Made by a program: the position numbers and the translations under genes
Source: Dysosmobacter segnis
GTDB taxonomy: Bacteria; Bacillota; Clostridia; Oscillospirales; Oscillospiraceae
DNA length: 64,000 nucleotides
Reading direction: 5' to 3'
Assembly: GCF_014297285.1 (NCBI RefSeq)
Contig: NZ_JACOQI010000001.1
Span: 186,001-250,000, forward strand
In this document: in pieces, positions 34,661 to 42,591 of the stretch
How the letters are laid out: each line of letters begins with the position of its first letter
Numbering within the stretch: the first letter of the stretch is position 1
Notes under the pieces: model-generated
Told to the model about the DNA's origin: nothing
Database searches by the model: none
What the model saw: the letters and a program-made list of their open reading frames with translations, nothing else

Positions 34661-34760
34661 GCTCATATAATTCCGCTGATGGGATCGTCTCAGGCGCGGA
34701 AGTTTCTATGAGATCGCCTAAGATCTTGCTATGAGCGTCCGCTTATGCGGGCGCTCTTTT
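34661..34760 (+). ncRNA. Purine (guanine-type) riboswitch with overlapping terminator
   Basis: The aptamer has P1 formed by GCTCATA and TATGAGC, the conserved TATAAT junction, the J2/3 segment AGTTTCTA, a 7 bp P3 (TGAGATC with GATCTTG) and a C directly before the P1 3' strand. In purine riboswitches that C selects guanine and U selects adenine. P2 and its loop are longer than usual. The 3' strand of P1 shares GAGC with the 5' arm of a perfect 10 bp terminator stem (GAGCGTCCGC with GCGGGCGCTC, then TTTTGTTTT). Ligand-stabilised P1 would therefore block the terminator, an ON switch. Function is inferred from these conserved positions. Confidence 0.85.
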
Positions 34761-34779
34761 GTTTTGAAAGGAGGACGCA

Positions 34780-36048
34780 ATGACCACCATTCTGAAAGGA
34801 AATATCGTTTCCGCGCCGGCCTGCGGCCGGCTGGATGTGACGGAACACGGTTATCTTATCGCTGAAAACGGCGTCATTACCGGGGTGTATCCGGTGCTGT
34901 CGGAGCAATATGCCGGAGCGTCTGTGGAGGACTATGGAGACTGCCTGATCGTCCAGTCCTTTGCGGACCTGCACCTCCACGCTCCCCAGTATCCCATGCT
35001 GGGGATGGGCATGGATCTGCCCCTGCTGGACTGGCTGAATGCCTACGCCTTCCCCACGGAGGCCCGGTTTGCGGAGCCGGACTACGCCCGGACGGTGTAC
35101 CGGCAGCTGGCGGGGGAATTGGTGTCCTGCGGGACGACCCGGGTGTGCATGTTTTCCTCCCTCCACACCGACGCTACCCTGATCTTGATGGATGAGCTGG
35201 AAAAAGCGGGGATCACCGGCTATGTGGGCAAGGTGAATATGGACCGCAACGGCGCACCCGGCGTGTTGGAGGAGACCACGGAGGAATCCATGCGCGAAAC
35301 GCTGCGATGGCTGGATGCCTGTCAGGATCTCCGGCACATCAAGCCGATTCTGACCCCCCGGTTCACCCCCTCCTGCACGAATGAGCTGATGGCATTTTTG
35401 GGAAAGCTGGCGGCGGAGCGCGACCTGCCGGTGCAGTCTCACCTGTCGGAAAACGGCGCGGAGATGGACTGGGTACGCCAGCTCCACCCGGATTGCAGAC
35501 AGTATTGGGAGACCTACAAGAAGTACGGCCTTTGGAATGATCGCACCGTGATGGCCCACTGCGTCTGGTCGGACGAGCGGGAGCGGCAGGCCATGAAGGA
35601 CGCCGGGGTAACGGTGGTCCACTGCGCCGACTCCAATCAGAATCTCTGCTCCGGCGTGGCGCCGGTACGGAGGATGCTGGACGAAGGCGTAAAGGTGGCT
35701 CTTGGCAGCGACATCGCCGGAGGCGATCATTTGGATCTGTTTGACGTGACGGCGGCCGCCGTCCGGGCTTCCAAGGCCCGGCGGATGATGGATGACTGGA
35801 ACACCCCCTTCCTCACCGTGGCGGAGGGGTGGTATCTGGCTACCTCTGCCGGGGCCGCTTTCTTTGGAGAGCAACCGGGCTTTGCCGCGGGAAATTCCCT
35901 TCACGCCATCGTACTGGCGGATGACACACTGCCCCAGTCCCGCACCCTGACTCCGGCGGAGCGGCTGGAACGGGCGGTGTACCGCCGTCAGGAGGGGGCC
36001 GTACAGGCAGTCTGGTCCGCCGGAAGAAAAATCTACGCGAAGCCGTAA
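34780..36048 (+). CDS. guaD: Guanine deaminase
   Basis: This cytosolic amidohydrolase converts guanine to xanthine and ammonia. The FADLHLHAPQY metal site is followed by the guanine deaminase signature DLPLLDWLNAYAFPTEARF. Later elements are SHLSEN, MAHCVW and LGSDIAGG with the metal-binding Asp. The 422 residues are the usual length. The ATG has a perfect AAAGGAGG site five bases upstream. It is preceded by the guanine-type riboswitch, so guanine probably induces its own breakdown. The adjacent MoxR-VWA-YqeC operon fits the next step, xanthine oxidation by a molybdenum hydroxylase, although that enzyme is not in the window. Confidence 0.9.
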   Translation: MTTILKGNIVSAPACGRLDVTEHGYLIAENGVITGVYPVLSEQYAGASVEDYGDCLIVQSFADLHLHAPQYPMLGMGMDLPLLDWLNAYAFPTEARFAEPDYARTVYRQLAGELVSCGTTRVCMFSSLHTDATLILMDELEKAGITGYVGKVNMDRNGAPGVLEETTEESMRETLRWLDACQDLRHIKPILTPRFTPSCTNELMAFLGKLAAERDLPVQSHLSENGAEMDWVRQLHPDCRQYWETYKKYGLWNDRTVMAHCVWSDERERQAMKDAGVTVVHCADSNQNLCSGVAPVRRMLDEGVKVALGSDIAGGDHLDLFDVTAAAVRASKARRMMDDWNTPFLTVAEGWYLATSAGAAFFGEQPGFAAGNSLHAIVLADDTLPQSRTLTPAERLERAVYRRQEGAVQAVWSAGRKIYAKP

Positions 36049-36080
36049 GAAAGTTGTCCGCAAGAGTTTGGAACATAAAA

Positions 36081-36128
36081 AACGCAGCCGTTTTCGGGAG
36101 GATCTCCCAAAAACGGCTGCGTTGTTTT
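36081..36128. terminator. Bidirectional terminator between guaD and the peptide-binding protein gene
   Basis: A 19 bp stem (AACGCAGCCGTTTT arm with AAAACGGCTGCGTT) is bordered by A-run and TTTTT, between two convergent genes. Confidence 0.85.
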
Positions 36129-36173
36129 TACATTTCATTGCGGTCGCGGCGTATTCCATTGGTTCCGTTGGAA

Positions 36174-37883
36174 TTACTGCACGGTGACGGGCTTTGGATA
36201 CACGCCCCGGAAGTCGAACCAGCCCCGGGGGTCCCGGATGGCACCCAGATAGGTGTCCCGCAGCTTCCAGGCCGTTCCCACCGTGTAGAGGGGGGATATG
36301 GCGCAGTCGATCTCCAGCAGCAGGTCCTCCGCGTCATGGAGACAACCCATACGGGCCGAGCCGTCCTCTGCACCGGCGATGATGGACATCAGCGTATCGT
36401 AAGCGCTGTTTTCATAGTGGAGGAAGTTGTCCCGATTGCCGGTGGTCCAGTCCATCAGGAAACATTCCGCATCGCTGCACACGGCGCTGACGGACATACC
36501 GGCCAGCGTGTAATTCCCGCTGCGCATAGCGGAGGCCAGTTCCGCCGGCGTTACGGCTCTGGGCGTCACGTTCACGCCCAGATAGTGGCCCCACATACCG
36601 CACAGGGCCATGGCCACGGTCTTGTTGCTGCCCTGATCCACATAGAGATATTCCAGAGCACCCAGCTCCGCACTCAGGTCGCTGCCCCGGTCATATCCGG
36701 CATTCTGCATCAGGTCCACAGCGTCCTGGCAGCGGTCGGCGTAGCTTTCCGGATCGTTGTCCAGCAGGCTACCGCCGCAGGCGCGGAAATCCAGATCTGC
36801 GTTGTCCTCCGGCACGCCGGGGGGCACCAGTCCCTCGGCGGGCTGTGCCGTAATCCCCGCCATGGCGGTCAGCTGTTCCCGGTCGATCACCAGGCTCAGG
36901 GCCTTGCGGATGGATTCATCCTCCAGACGGCTGCAGTTGAACATGACGGAGTAAGTCTCCAGAACAGGCTCTGCCTGCCAGGTCTCATCCGCTTCCATCT
37001 GCTCCGCCATCTCCTCCTCCGTCAGAGGCCAGACAGCGTCTACCACGCCCTGATCATACAGGACCTCCGCCGTTTGCGTGTCTCCGAAGCGGAAGGTCAG
37101 ATCCTCCGGACCGGTCAGCTTTTTGCCGTAGGCAGTATTTTCCGTCAGCGTCAGAGCGTTTTCGTCCTCTGCGGAGGCAGTATAGGGACCATTGGTCACC
37201 AGACGGGTGGGATCGGACCACCAGCGACGGGGCGTCTCATCCTCTTTCAGATTATCGTTGGCGGCATCCGCCTCTTGCTTGAGCCGCTGTACAACATCCT
37301 GCCGCAGAGGCATGGTGGCGATGGAGGTGCAGACCTCCCGCAGGAACCAGTCATAATGACCGGTCAGGGTCATCACAAGGGTGGTGCTGCTTTTTGCGCT
37401 CACCGCCAGCAGACTCATGTCGCCGGAGGCCTGAGCCTCCGCATAGCCGCTGACAATGGACAGCAGCGGGGCATACACGGAGCCGGTGGCGGGGTCCGCC
37501 AGACGCTGCCAGGCGTATACAAAGTCGCTGGCCTTGACCTCTACGCCATCGGACCACTTGCCGCCCCGGAGGCGGAAGGTGTAGGTGACGGTGCCATCGC
37601 TGTTCTCCTTCATGTCCACGCTTTTGGCGGCACCGGGGACTGCGATGGTCTGGCCGTTTTCGCCCGTTTCCAGCCGCATCAGATTTTCATAGAGGTGGTT
37701 CAGGATGGTCTGGTCCCCGATCTGCTGGGCGTAGATGGGATCATAGGTGGCGGGGGTCTCACCCACGCAGACGGAGAGAGATGCCCGGCCATCTGCCGAT
37801 TCCTTCCGGCCGCAGGCGGTCAGGAGGGTAACGCACACCAGAGCGCTGAGACACAGCGCTGTCAGGCGCTTCCATAATTTCAT
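36174..37883 (-). CDS. Peptide ABC transporter substrate-binding lipoprotein (SBP family 5)
   Basis: This is an extracellular binding lipoprotein of the OppA/DppA type. The signal peptide ends with the lipobox LLTAC near residue 24. The family signature region (GGKWSDGVEVKASDFVYAWQRL) lies near residue 110. The 569 residues are normal. It follows the DEAD-box helicase gene by 16 bases, with AAAGGAG five bases before the ATG. No permease or ATPase genes are adjacent, so it may serve a transporter encoded elsewhere as an orphan binding protein. The peptide specificity is unknown. Confidence 0.88.
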   Translation of the reverse strand: MKLWKRLTALCLSALVCVTLLTACGRKESADGRASLSVCVGETPATYDPIYAQQIGDQTILNHLYENLMRLETGENGQTIAVPGAAKSVDMKENSDGTVTYTFRLRGGKWSDGVEVKASDFVYAWQRLADPATGSVYAPLLSIVSGYAEAQASGDMSLLAVSAKSSTTLVMTLTGHYDWFLREVCTSIATMPLRQDVVQRLKQEADAANDNLKEDETPRRWWSDPTRLVTNGPYTASAEDENALTLTENTAYGKKLTGPEDLTFRFGDTQTAEVLYDQGVVDAVWPLTEEEMAEQMEADETWQAEPVLETYSVMFNCSRLEDESIRKALSLVIDREQLTAMAGITAQPAEGLVPPGVPEDNADLDFRACGGSLLDNDPESYADRCQDAVDLMQNAGYDRGSDLSAELGALEYLYVDQGSNKTVAMALCGMWGHYLGVNVTPRAVTPAELASAMRSGNYTLAGMSVSAVCSDAECFLMDWTTGNRDNFLHYENSAYDTLMSIIAGAEDGSARMGCLHDAEDLLLEIDCAISPLYTVGTAWKLRDTYLGAIRDPRGWFDFRGVYPKPVTVQ

Positions 37884-37899
37884 AGGGACTCCTTTTATG

Positions 37900-39054
37900 T
37901 TATGCCATGGTCAGGCTGCCGTTTTCATCGAATTTCACCGGCAGGATCTCATTGCGGGTGTTCTTGGCAATATCGTCGATCCGGATCTTGGAGGGGAAGT
38001 CCGCCACAAAGCTGACGGCCACGCCCTGCCGTTTGGCCCGGCCGGTACGGCCGATCCGGTGGACATAGTCCTGATTTTCATCAGGAATGTCGCAGTTGAA
38101 CACGATGTCCACATCATCCACGTCGATGCCCCGGGCGGCCACGTCAGTGGAAACAAAGACCCGAAGCTTACCCTTGCGGAACAGATCCATTACCTGCTCC
38201 CGCTTCTTCTGGGGAATGTCCCCATGGATGCACTGGGCGTCGATGCCCCGCATCTGTAGGAACTTGGTGATGCGCTCCGTGTTGCCCTTGGTGTTGCAGA
38301 ACACCATGCAGCGGTCAAAGCCGGTCTCGTTCAAGATCTTGGCGATGGCCTCCGCCTTGCCGTCGAAGCTCACATCCATGCGGAACTGCTTGATATCGGG
38401 CTTGTTCTGCTCGTCCTCCCGGACGGTGACCTCCTCCGCGTCCCGCTGATACACCCAAGCGATGTCCATGACCTCACGGGAGATGGTGGCGGAGAACAGT
38501 CCCAGATTTTTCCGCTTGTCCATGCGGTCCAGCAGCCGGGTCACGTCATGGATGAAGCCCATGTCCAGCATCCGGTCCGCCTCGTCCAGCACCACGGTTT
38601 TCGCCGTATCCACCCGGACGGTGCGGCGCTTCATGTGGTCGGACAGCCGTCCCGGCGTGGCCACTACGATCTGGGGATGTTTTTTCAGCGCATCGATCTG
38701 GCGGCCGATGGGTGCGCCGCCGTACAGGCACACTGCCCGGATGCCGGGTTTATAGGTGTAGAGGATCCGCAGCTCATCGGTGATCTGGATGGCAAGCTCC
38801 CGGGTGGGGGCCAGGATCACCGCCTGAACGCTTTCGTCCTCCGGGTCGATATGCTCTACGATGGGGATGCCGTAGGCAAAGGTCTTGCCTGTACCGGTGG
38901 GGGCCTTGGCGATCACGTCCCGCCATTCCAGCATGGGAGGGATGCAGCCCGCCTGCACCGGGGTGGATTGTACAATATTGCGCTCCATTAAAGCGCGCAG
39001 AATTTCCAGTGACAGCTCCAATGTGTCGAACCGGACGCCTTGAGTCAGTTCCAT
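37900..39054 (-). CDS. DEAD-box RNA helicase
   Basis: This is an ATP-dependent RNA helicase acting in ribosome assembly or mRNA turnover. All motifs are visible: Q motif (TPVQAGCIPPML), I APTGTGKT, Ia APTRELA, Ib TPGRL, II DEAD, III SAT, IV VFCNTK, V STDVAARGID and VI HRIGRTGR. It stops soon after the second RecA domain, so at 384 residues it lacks the basic C-terminal tail of CshA or DbpA. The start was set at MELTQGVRF with GAGGA upstream. It is followed closely by the peptide-binding lipoprotein gene. Confidence 0.92.
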   Translation of the reverse strand: MELTQGVRFDTLELSLEILRALMERNIVQSTPVQAGCIPPMLEWRDVIAKAPTGTGKTFAYGIPIVEHIDPEDESVQAVILAPTRELAIQITDELRILYTYKPGIRAVCLYGGAPIGRQIDALKKHPQIVVATPGRLSDHMKRRTVRVDTAKTVVLDEADRMLDMGFIHDVTRLLDRMDKRKNLGLFSATISREVMDIAWVYQRDAEEVTVREDEQNKPDIKQFRMDVSFDGKAEAIAKILNETGFDRCMVFCNTKGNTERITKFLQMRGIDAQCIHGDIPQKKREQVMDLFRKGKLRVFVSTDVAARGIDVDDVDIVFNCDIPDENQDYVHRIGRTGRAKRQGVAVSFVADFPSKIRIDDIAKNTRNEILPVKFDENGSLTMA

Positions 39055-39243
39055 GATTAAATTCCTCGCATTTGCAGATATTTGCACATAATTAAAGATA
39101 TTATACACACTTTCAGGTCATTTGTAAAGGGGACGTCCCGGACGGCTTTTTTAATTCCGATGCACGGTTTCGTGCAATTTTTCACCTTCGGCGGCATATA
39201 CTGAGTAAGTTGCAAATGCAGATATCGCAAAGGAGGGAAGCGT

Positions 39244-39318
39244 ATGGAGCTGAAAAAGCCCGTGGGCGATGTGGATGATCTGATCTTTCAGGACGCCTGG
39301 GAGGTCAGTCAACGATAA
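39244..39318 (+). CDS. Putative small protein of 24 residues
   Basis: A very short frame starts six bases after an excellent AAAGGAGGG site and ends one base before a strong intrinsic terminator. The product is acidic to neutral (MELKKPVGDVDD ... AWEVSQR). A TATACT -10 box lies about 45 bases upstream, but the -35 is poor. The combination of ribosome site, short frame and immediate terminator suggests a real small gene. No family was recognised. An alternative is a fragment of a peptide-regulation system or an mRNA leader. Confidence 0.5.
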   Translation: MELKKPVGDVDDLIFQDAWEVSQR

Positions 39319-39346
39319 AGGACTGCCGCTAAGCGGCAGTCCTTTT
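39318..39346 (+). terminator. Terminator after the 24-residue frame
   Basis: GGACTGCCGC pairs with GCGGCAGTCC around a TAA loop and is followed by TTTT. Confidence 0.8.
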
Positions 39347-39491
39347 GTTGTGCGGTTTTGCTGTGCAAAAGCATAGCAAAATAAGAAATGTGCCATTTCC
39401 TCGCCCCTGCGGGGCAACCGGAAATGATGCACGAAACCTTCACGCACTGGCATTTGCGCATGTTCGTGGTGCACTGCTCATGCATGAAGTT

Positions 39492-40223
39492 TTATACAAT
39501 GAAGCCGCCGTCGGCGGTGAGGACCTGACCGGTGATAAAGCCTGCCCGCTCCGAGGCGAAGAATGCCACGGCATAGGCGATATCCTCGGGTGTTCCCAAG
39601 CGGCCCAGAGGCGTCTCGCGGATCAGCTCCTCCACGGTCTCCTGCCCCAGCACCTGCACCATGTCGGTGTTGATGACGCCGGGGGCCACGCAGTTTACCC
39701 GGATGCCGGAGGGGGCCAATTCCATAGCCAATGACCGGGTCAGGGCGATGATGCCTGCCTTTGTGCAGGAGTAAGCCACCTCGCAGCTTGCCCCCCGCTG
39801 GCCCCAGATGGAGGAAATATTTACGATACAGCCCCGCTTTTCAGAAATCATGTGAGGGAGGGCCGCCTTGACGGTGTTCCGGGCGCCGCTCAGATTTACC
39901 GCCAGATACCGGTCCCACATCTCGTCGGTGGTGTCCTGAAACAGCCCCTGACCCGACACACCGGCGTTGTTTACCACTAATTCTACCGGGCTGAAAGTCT
40001 CGCCCAGCTTCCGGACCATCTCGGCCACGGCAGCGCTGTCCGCGACATCGGCCTGGAACATGGCGGCATGACAGCCCGCTGCCGTCAGTTCCTCCACCAG
40101 CTCCCGGGCCTTGTCCGTCCGATTCAGGTAGTTGATGCCTACAGCCCAGCCCTGATGAGCTAATTCCCGGGCCACGGCCCGGCCAATTCCCCGGGACGCG
40201 CCGGTGATCAATGCGGTTTTCAT
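39492..40223 (-). CDS. SDR family oxidoreductase (3-oxoacyl-ACP reductase type)
   Basis: This is a cytosolic NAD(P)H-dependent short-chain dehydrogenase. It has TGASRGIGRAVA cofactor loop, NNAGVS, the catalytic Ser in NISSIWG, Tyr-x-x-x-Lys as YSCTKAG, and PGVINTDM. The C-terminal GQVLTADGG is typical of the FabG group. With 243 residues from MKTALITGA it is full length; the upstream open frame would cover the tRNA terminator and is not used. The ribosome site is a weak GGGGGT. No fatty acid genes are nearby, so the substrate is open. Confidence 0.88.
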   Translation of the reverse strand: MKTALITGASRGIGRAVARELAHQGWAVGINYLNRTDKARELVEELTAAGCHAAMFQADVADSAAVAEMVRKLGETFSPVELVVNNAGVSGQGLFQDTTDEMWDRYLAVNLSGARNTVKAALPHMISEKRGCIVNISSIWGQRGASCEVAYSCTKAGIIALTRSLAMELAPSGIRVNCVAPGVINTDMVQVLGQETVEELIRETPLGRLGTPEDIAYAVAFFASERAGFITGQVLTADGGFIV

Positions 40224-40269
40224 AAGATACCCCCAAACAAAAACTTCCAGTGAAGCGTTAACGAAAAAG

Positions 40270-40296
40270 AAAAACCACTCCGATGGAGTGGTTTTT
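40270..40296 (-). terminator. Terminator of the original tRNA-Ala gene
   Basis: AAAAACCACTCC pairs with GGAGTGGTTTTT around a 3-base loop and is followed by TTTTTC on the minus strand, two bases after the CCA end of the tRNA remnant. Confidence 0.8.
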
Positions 40297-40297
40297 A

Positions 40298-40361
40298 TGG
40301 TGGAGACGAAGAGGATCGAACTCTCGACCTTACGGATGCGAACCGTACGCTCTCCCAACCG
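40298..40361 (-). other. attL: 3' part of tRNA-Ala(CGC) at the ICE boundary
   Basis: On the minus strand the sequence reads as a tRNA from the D loop (TTGGGAGAGCG) through an anticodon arm TACGG-TTCGCAT-CCGTA (anticodon CGC), variable loop, T arm (GTTCGATC) and CGTCTCC acceptor strand with an encoded CCA. The U at position 70 fits the G3-U70 alanine identity pair. The 5' part of the tRNA is missing; the sequence changes abruptly to AT-rich DNA. This is what remains when an element integrates at a tRNA gene, so the ICE starts here and the whole tRNA should lie at its other end, beyond the window. Confidence 0.8.
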
Positions 40362-40657
40362 GGTCACTTATATGCACCACAATTCCCGTCGAAGCAAGTA
40401 TGTATTTGTCGCTGAAAATCGACCATTGTAGAGTAATTGTAGGAAAAATGTATATGGCCTCGTTTCATTCTTAGGCTGAAAATGTCTACAAATAGGTCAA
40501 AGAAACTTTCTTGCATTATAACTCGCATATTGTTGGGATGTCAACACAATGGCAACAATACGGTTCGCATCCCCTTGGGGGAATGTTGAAAATTGAAGAT
40601 TTCGGACGATATGTTCGCATCCAAAGGCACTTATGGGTGGCGGTAGTAATAAGATCG
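40362..40657. repeat. ICE left-end region with GTTCGCAT repeats
   Basis: No gene is supported. At 40559-40572 the plus strand has TACGGTTCGCATCC, a 14 bp inverted match to the tRNA anticodon arm at 40333-40346. GTTCGCAT occurs again near 40613 and 40698 in the same direction. Such copies near an att site are typical of integrase core or arm sites, or of a secondary att site. The region is AT-rich compared with the chromosome to the left. Confidence 0.5.
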
Positions 40658-41521
40658 TCAGTCCATGACATCTATGAGAAAACCATATCTTCCTGTGTTC
40701 GCATTTTTGGTGAAATGAATAAGGTTGACATTGGAATAATCAATTTCTGGAATTTCATTCTCGATAACAATAGTTTGGATTCCCTCAGAAGTGCTAGCGA
40801 TATTTTCAAATAGTCCATTTCGCATTGACTGAGATGGCTTTTGAGTATCAATTTCTTTCAAAGAGAGAATCGGCGAATCTAAGAGAATTAATCCGGGTGC
40901 ATAGTGTGCATGTTTTTGCATGTATCTTGACAATACTATCGCTACGGCAGAGTTCAGATATGCATTGTATCCTTTTCCGTTCGCACTTTTCTTTTTCCCG
41001 TTTAGAACAATATCCATAGTTGCTTTGTCAAATATTAGCGAAGTGAGATTTGGGTATTTGCAGTCTTCAAGGAACAGTTTTATCCATTTACCAAATTCAG
41101 AAACAAAAGAATAATCGAAGTAGTCTTTGACTTTAAACTTATTTTCAGACTCACCTAAAGACTCTGTATCTATTATGTCGCTTGTTTTTTGCTCAACTAA
41201 TTTCTTAAGAAACGATATTTCATTTTGATATTCAAGAGTCTTTTTGTATTCCGCTATTTTTTCCTTCAATTGATTAGCTTTGGGAGTTAACTTATTGGCA
41301 ACTAACTCTTCTGCAGACTGCTTTTTTGCAAGAAGACTCTCTATTGACGATTCAAGTATATCCTTTTCTGCCAACAGTTCGTCGTATGCCTTTTGCAGAT
41401 CTTTTGCTTGAAGTTTAATTTTCTTATAATCAGATTTTGCCGCTTCGATATAATTGGGCGTTTTTTCAATACGGATTTTCCCATCACAAAAAGGACATTG
41501 TGTTTCTGATATCTGTGGCAT
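40658..41521 (-). pseudogene. C-terminal half of an SMC/Rad50-like zinc-hook ATPase
   Basis: The visible part begins at or just before a zinc-hook-like CPFC motif (residues 9-12), continues in a coiled coil of about 100 residues, and ends in an ABC-ATPase C-lobe with LILLDSPILSLKEID (Walker B/D-loop region). The N-terminal lobe with Walker A and the first coiled coil is absent: the frame continues openly only to about 41569, where it meets a stop and the repA start on the other strand. It is thus a 5'-truncated gene. The AT-rich sequence differs from its neighbours. Whole relatives are found among anti-phage ABC-ATPase systems; that link is inference. Confidence 0.6.
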
Positions 41522-41564
41522 ATTAGCCGTACCATCTACTATAAAACTATCTGGAGGTGATACT

Positions 41565-42521
41565 ATGTCTCAATCTGTGGTTTTTGACTACTACTACGGA
41601 GACGAAAGCAGCCAGTTTTCTTTTTACCGCATCCCCCGCCAGCTTGTCACCGGGCAGCAGTTCAAGAAAATATCCACTGACGCGAAGCTGCTGTATGGCC
41701 TCCTGCTTGACCGAATGGGCCTGTCAGTGCGGAACGGTTGGTACGATGACGCTGGCAGGGTCTATATCTTTTATACATTGGATGAGATACAAGAGGACTT
41801 AAATTGTGGTCACGAAAAGGCTGTCAAATTATTGTCCGAACTGGATACAGATAAAGGTTGCGGTCTGATCGAGCGAGTAAAGCAAGGGCAAGGCAGACCA
41901 ACAAAAATCTATGTCAAACGCTTCACTACCCGCCGAGTACCTGCTGAAACCCCTGCGCCGCAGGAGACTCCCAGACTTCCGAAAATCGGAAGTCAAGAAG
42001 TCGGAAAATCAGAAGTCAAGAGTTCCGATAATCCGAAGTCAAGACTTCCGATTTTCCGAAGTGCAGACTTCGGAAAATCAGACGGTAATTATATTGAATC
42101 TAATCAAACTGATTTTAGCTATAAAAATCAATCTATCCATCCATCGCCTTCCGCCGAGCAGCCGGGATGGATGGATAGAAGCGAGTATCTGAGAGAGATC
42201 AAAGAGAATATCGAGTACCCGTTTCTTTGTCAACAGTTCAATGCCGATGATGTAGATGAGGTCGTGGGGCTGATGGCGGATGTGATGTGTTCCACACAGT
42301 CAACGGTACGGATCGGCGGTGAGAATATCCCGCTGCCACAGGTGCAAGCCCGCTTCTACCGACTGGACTACTCGCTGATGGTCTATGTGTTTGAGTGTCT
42401 GCGCCGCAATACCACACAAGTCCGTAATATCCGCGCATACCTGCTCACCACGCTGTTCAACGCCCCGCTGACCATGAATAACCACTATCAGGCCGAAGTC
42501 CAACATGACTTCGGCCCTTAA
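41565..42521 (+). CDS. RepA-type replication initiator
   Basis: This is a plasmid/ICE replication initiator. The N-terminal RepA_N domain (FSFYRIPRQLV, then TDAKLLYGLLLDRMGLSVRNGWYDDAGRVYIFYTLDEIQEDLNCG) is a winged-helix DNA-binding region. A variable linker rich in Ser/Lys and with repeated KSEVKSS-like sequence covers about residues 125-190, and a C-terminal DUF6017-like domain follows. It has 318 residues. The start has GGAGGT seven bases upstream. Its presence in an ICE suggests that the excised circle can replicate autonomously. Confidence 0.85.
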   Translation: MSQSVVFDYYYGDESSQFSFYRIPRQLVTGQQFKKISTDAKLLYGLLLDRMGLSVRNGWYDDAGRVYIFYTLDEIQEDLNCGHEKAVKLLSELDTDKGCGLIERVKQGQGRPTKIYVKRFTTRRVPAETPAPQETPRLPKIGSQEVGKSEVKSSDNPKSRLPIFRSADFGKSDGNYIESNQTDFSYKNQSIHPSPSAEQPGWMDRSEYLREIKENIEYPFLCQQFNADDVDEVVGLMADVMCSTQSTVRIGGENIPLPQVQARFYRLDYSLMVYVFECLRRNTTQVRNIRAYLLTTLFNAPLTMNNHYQAEVQHDFGP

Positions 42522-42527
42522 TTTTGG
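42491..42527 (+). terminator. Terminator overlapping the end of repA
   Basis: GGCCGAAGTC pairs with GACTTCGGCC inside the last codons of repA and is followed by CTTAATTTT. Confidence 0.65.
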
Positions 42528-42532
42528 TTGAA

Positions 42533-42557
42533 AATGTGGCTCAAATTGAGACACATT
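42533..42557 (+). promoter_or_regulatory. ICE palindrome copy 1, before parB-like gene
   Basis: One of six related 25 bp imperfect palindromes (core GTGGCTCAAATTGAGACAC here), followed by TTTTTCGAC. It lies about 35 bases before the ParB-like start. Confidence 0.7.
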
Positions 42558-42591
42558 TTTCGACATAAAACTTGAATATGGAGGTAAATCA

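Noticed and set aside
40298..40361. A functional tRNA-Ala gene
   Set aside because: The 5' acceptor strand and first half of the D arm are missing, so only the 3' part remains.
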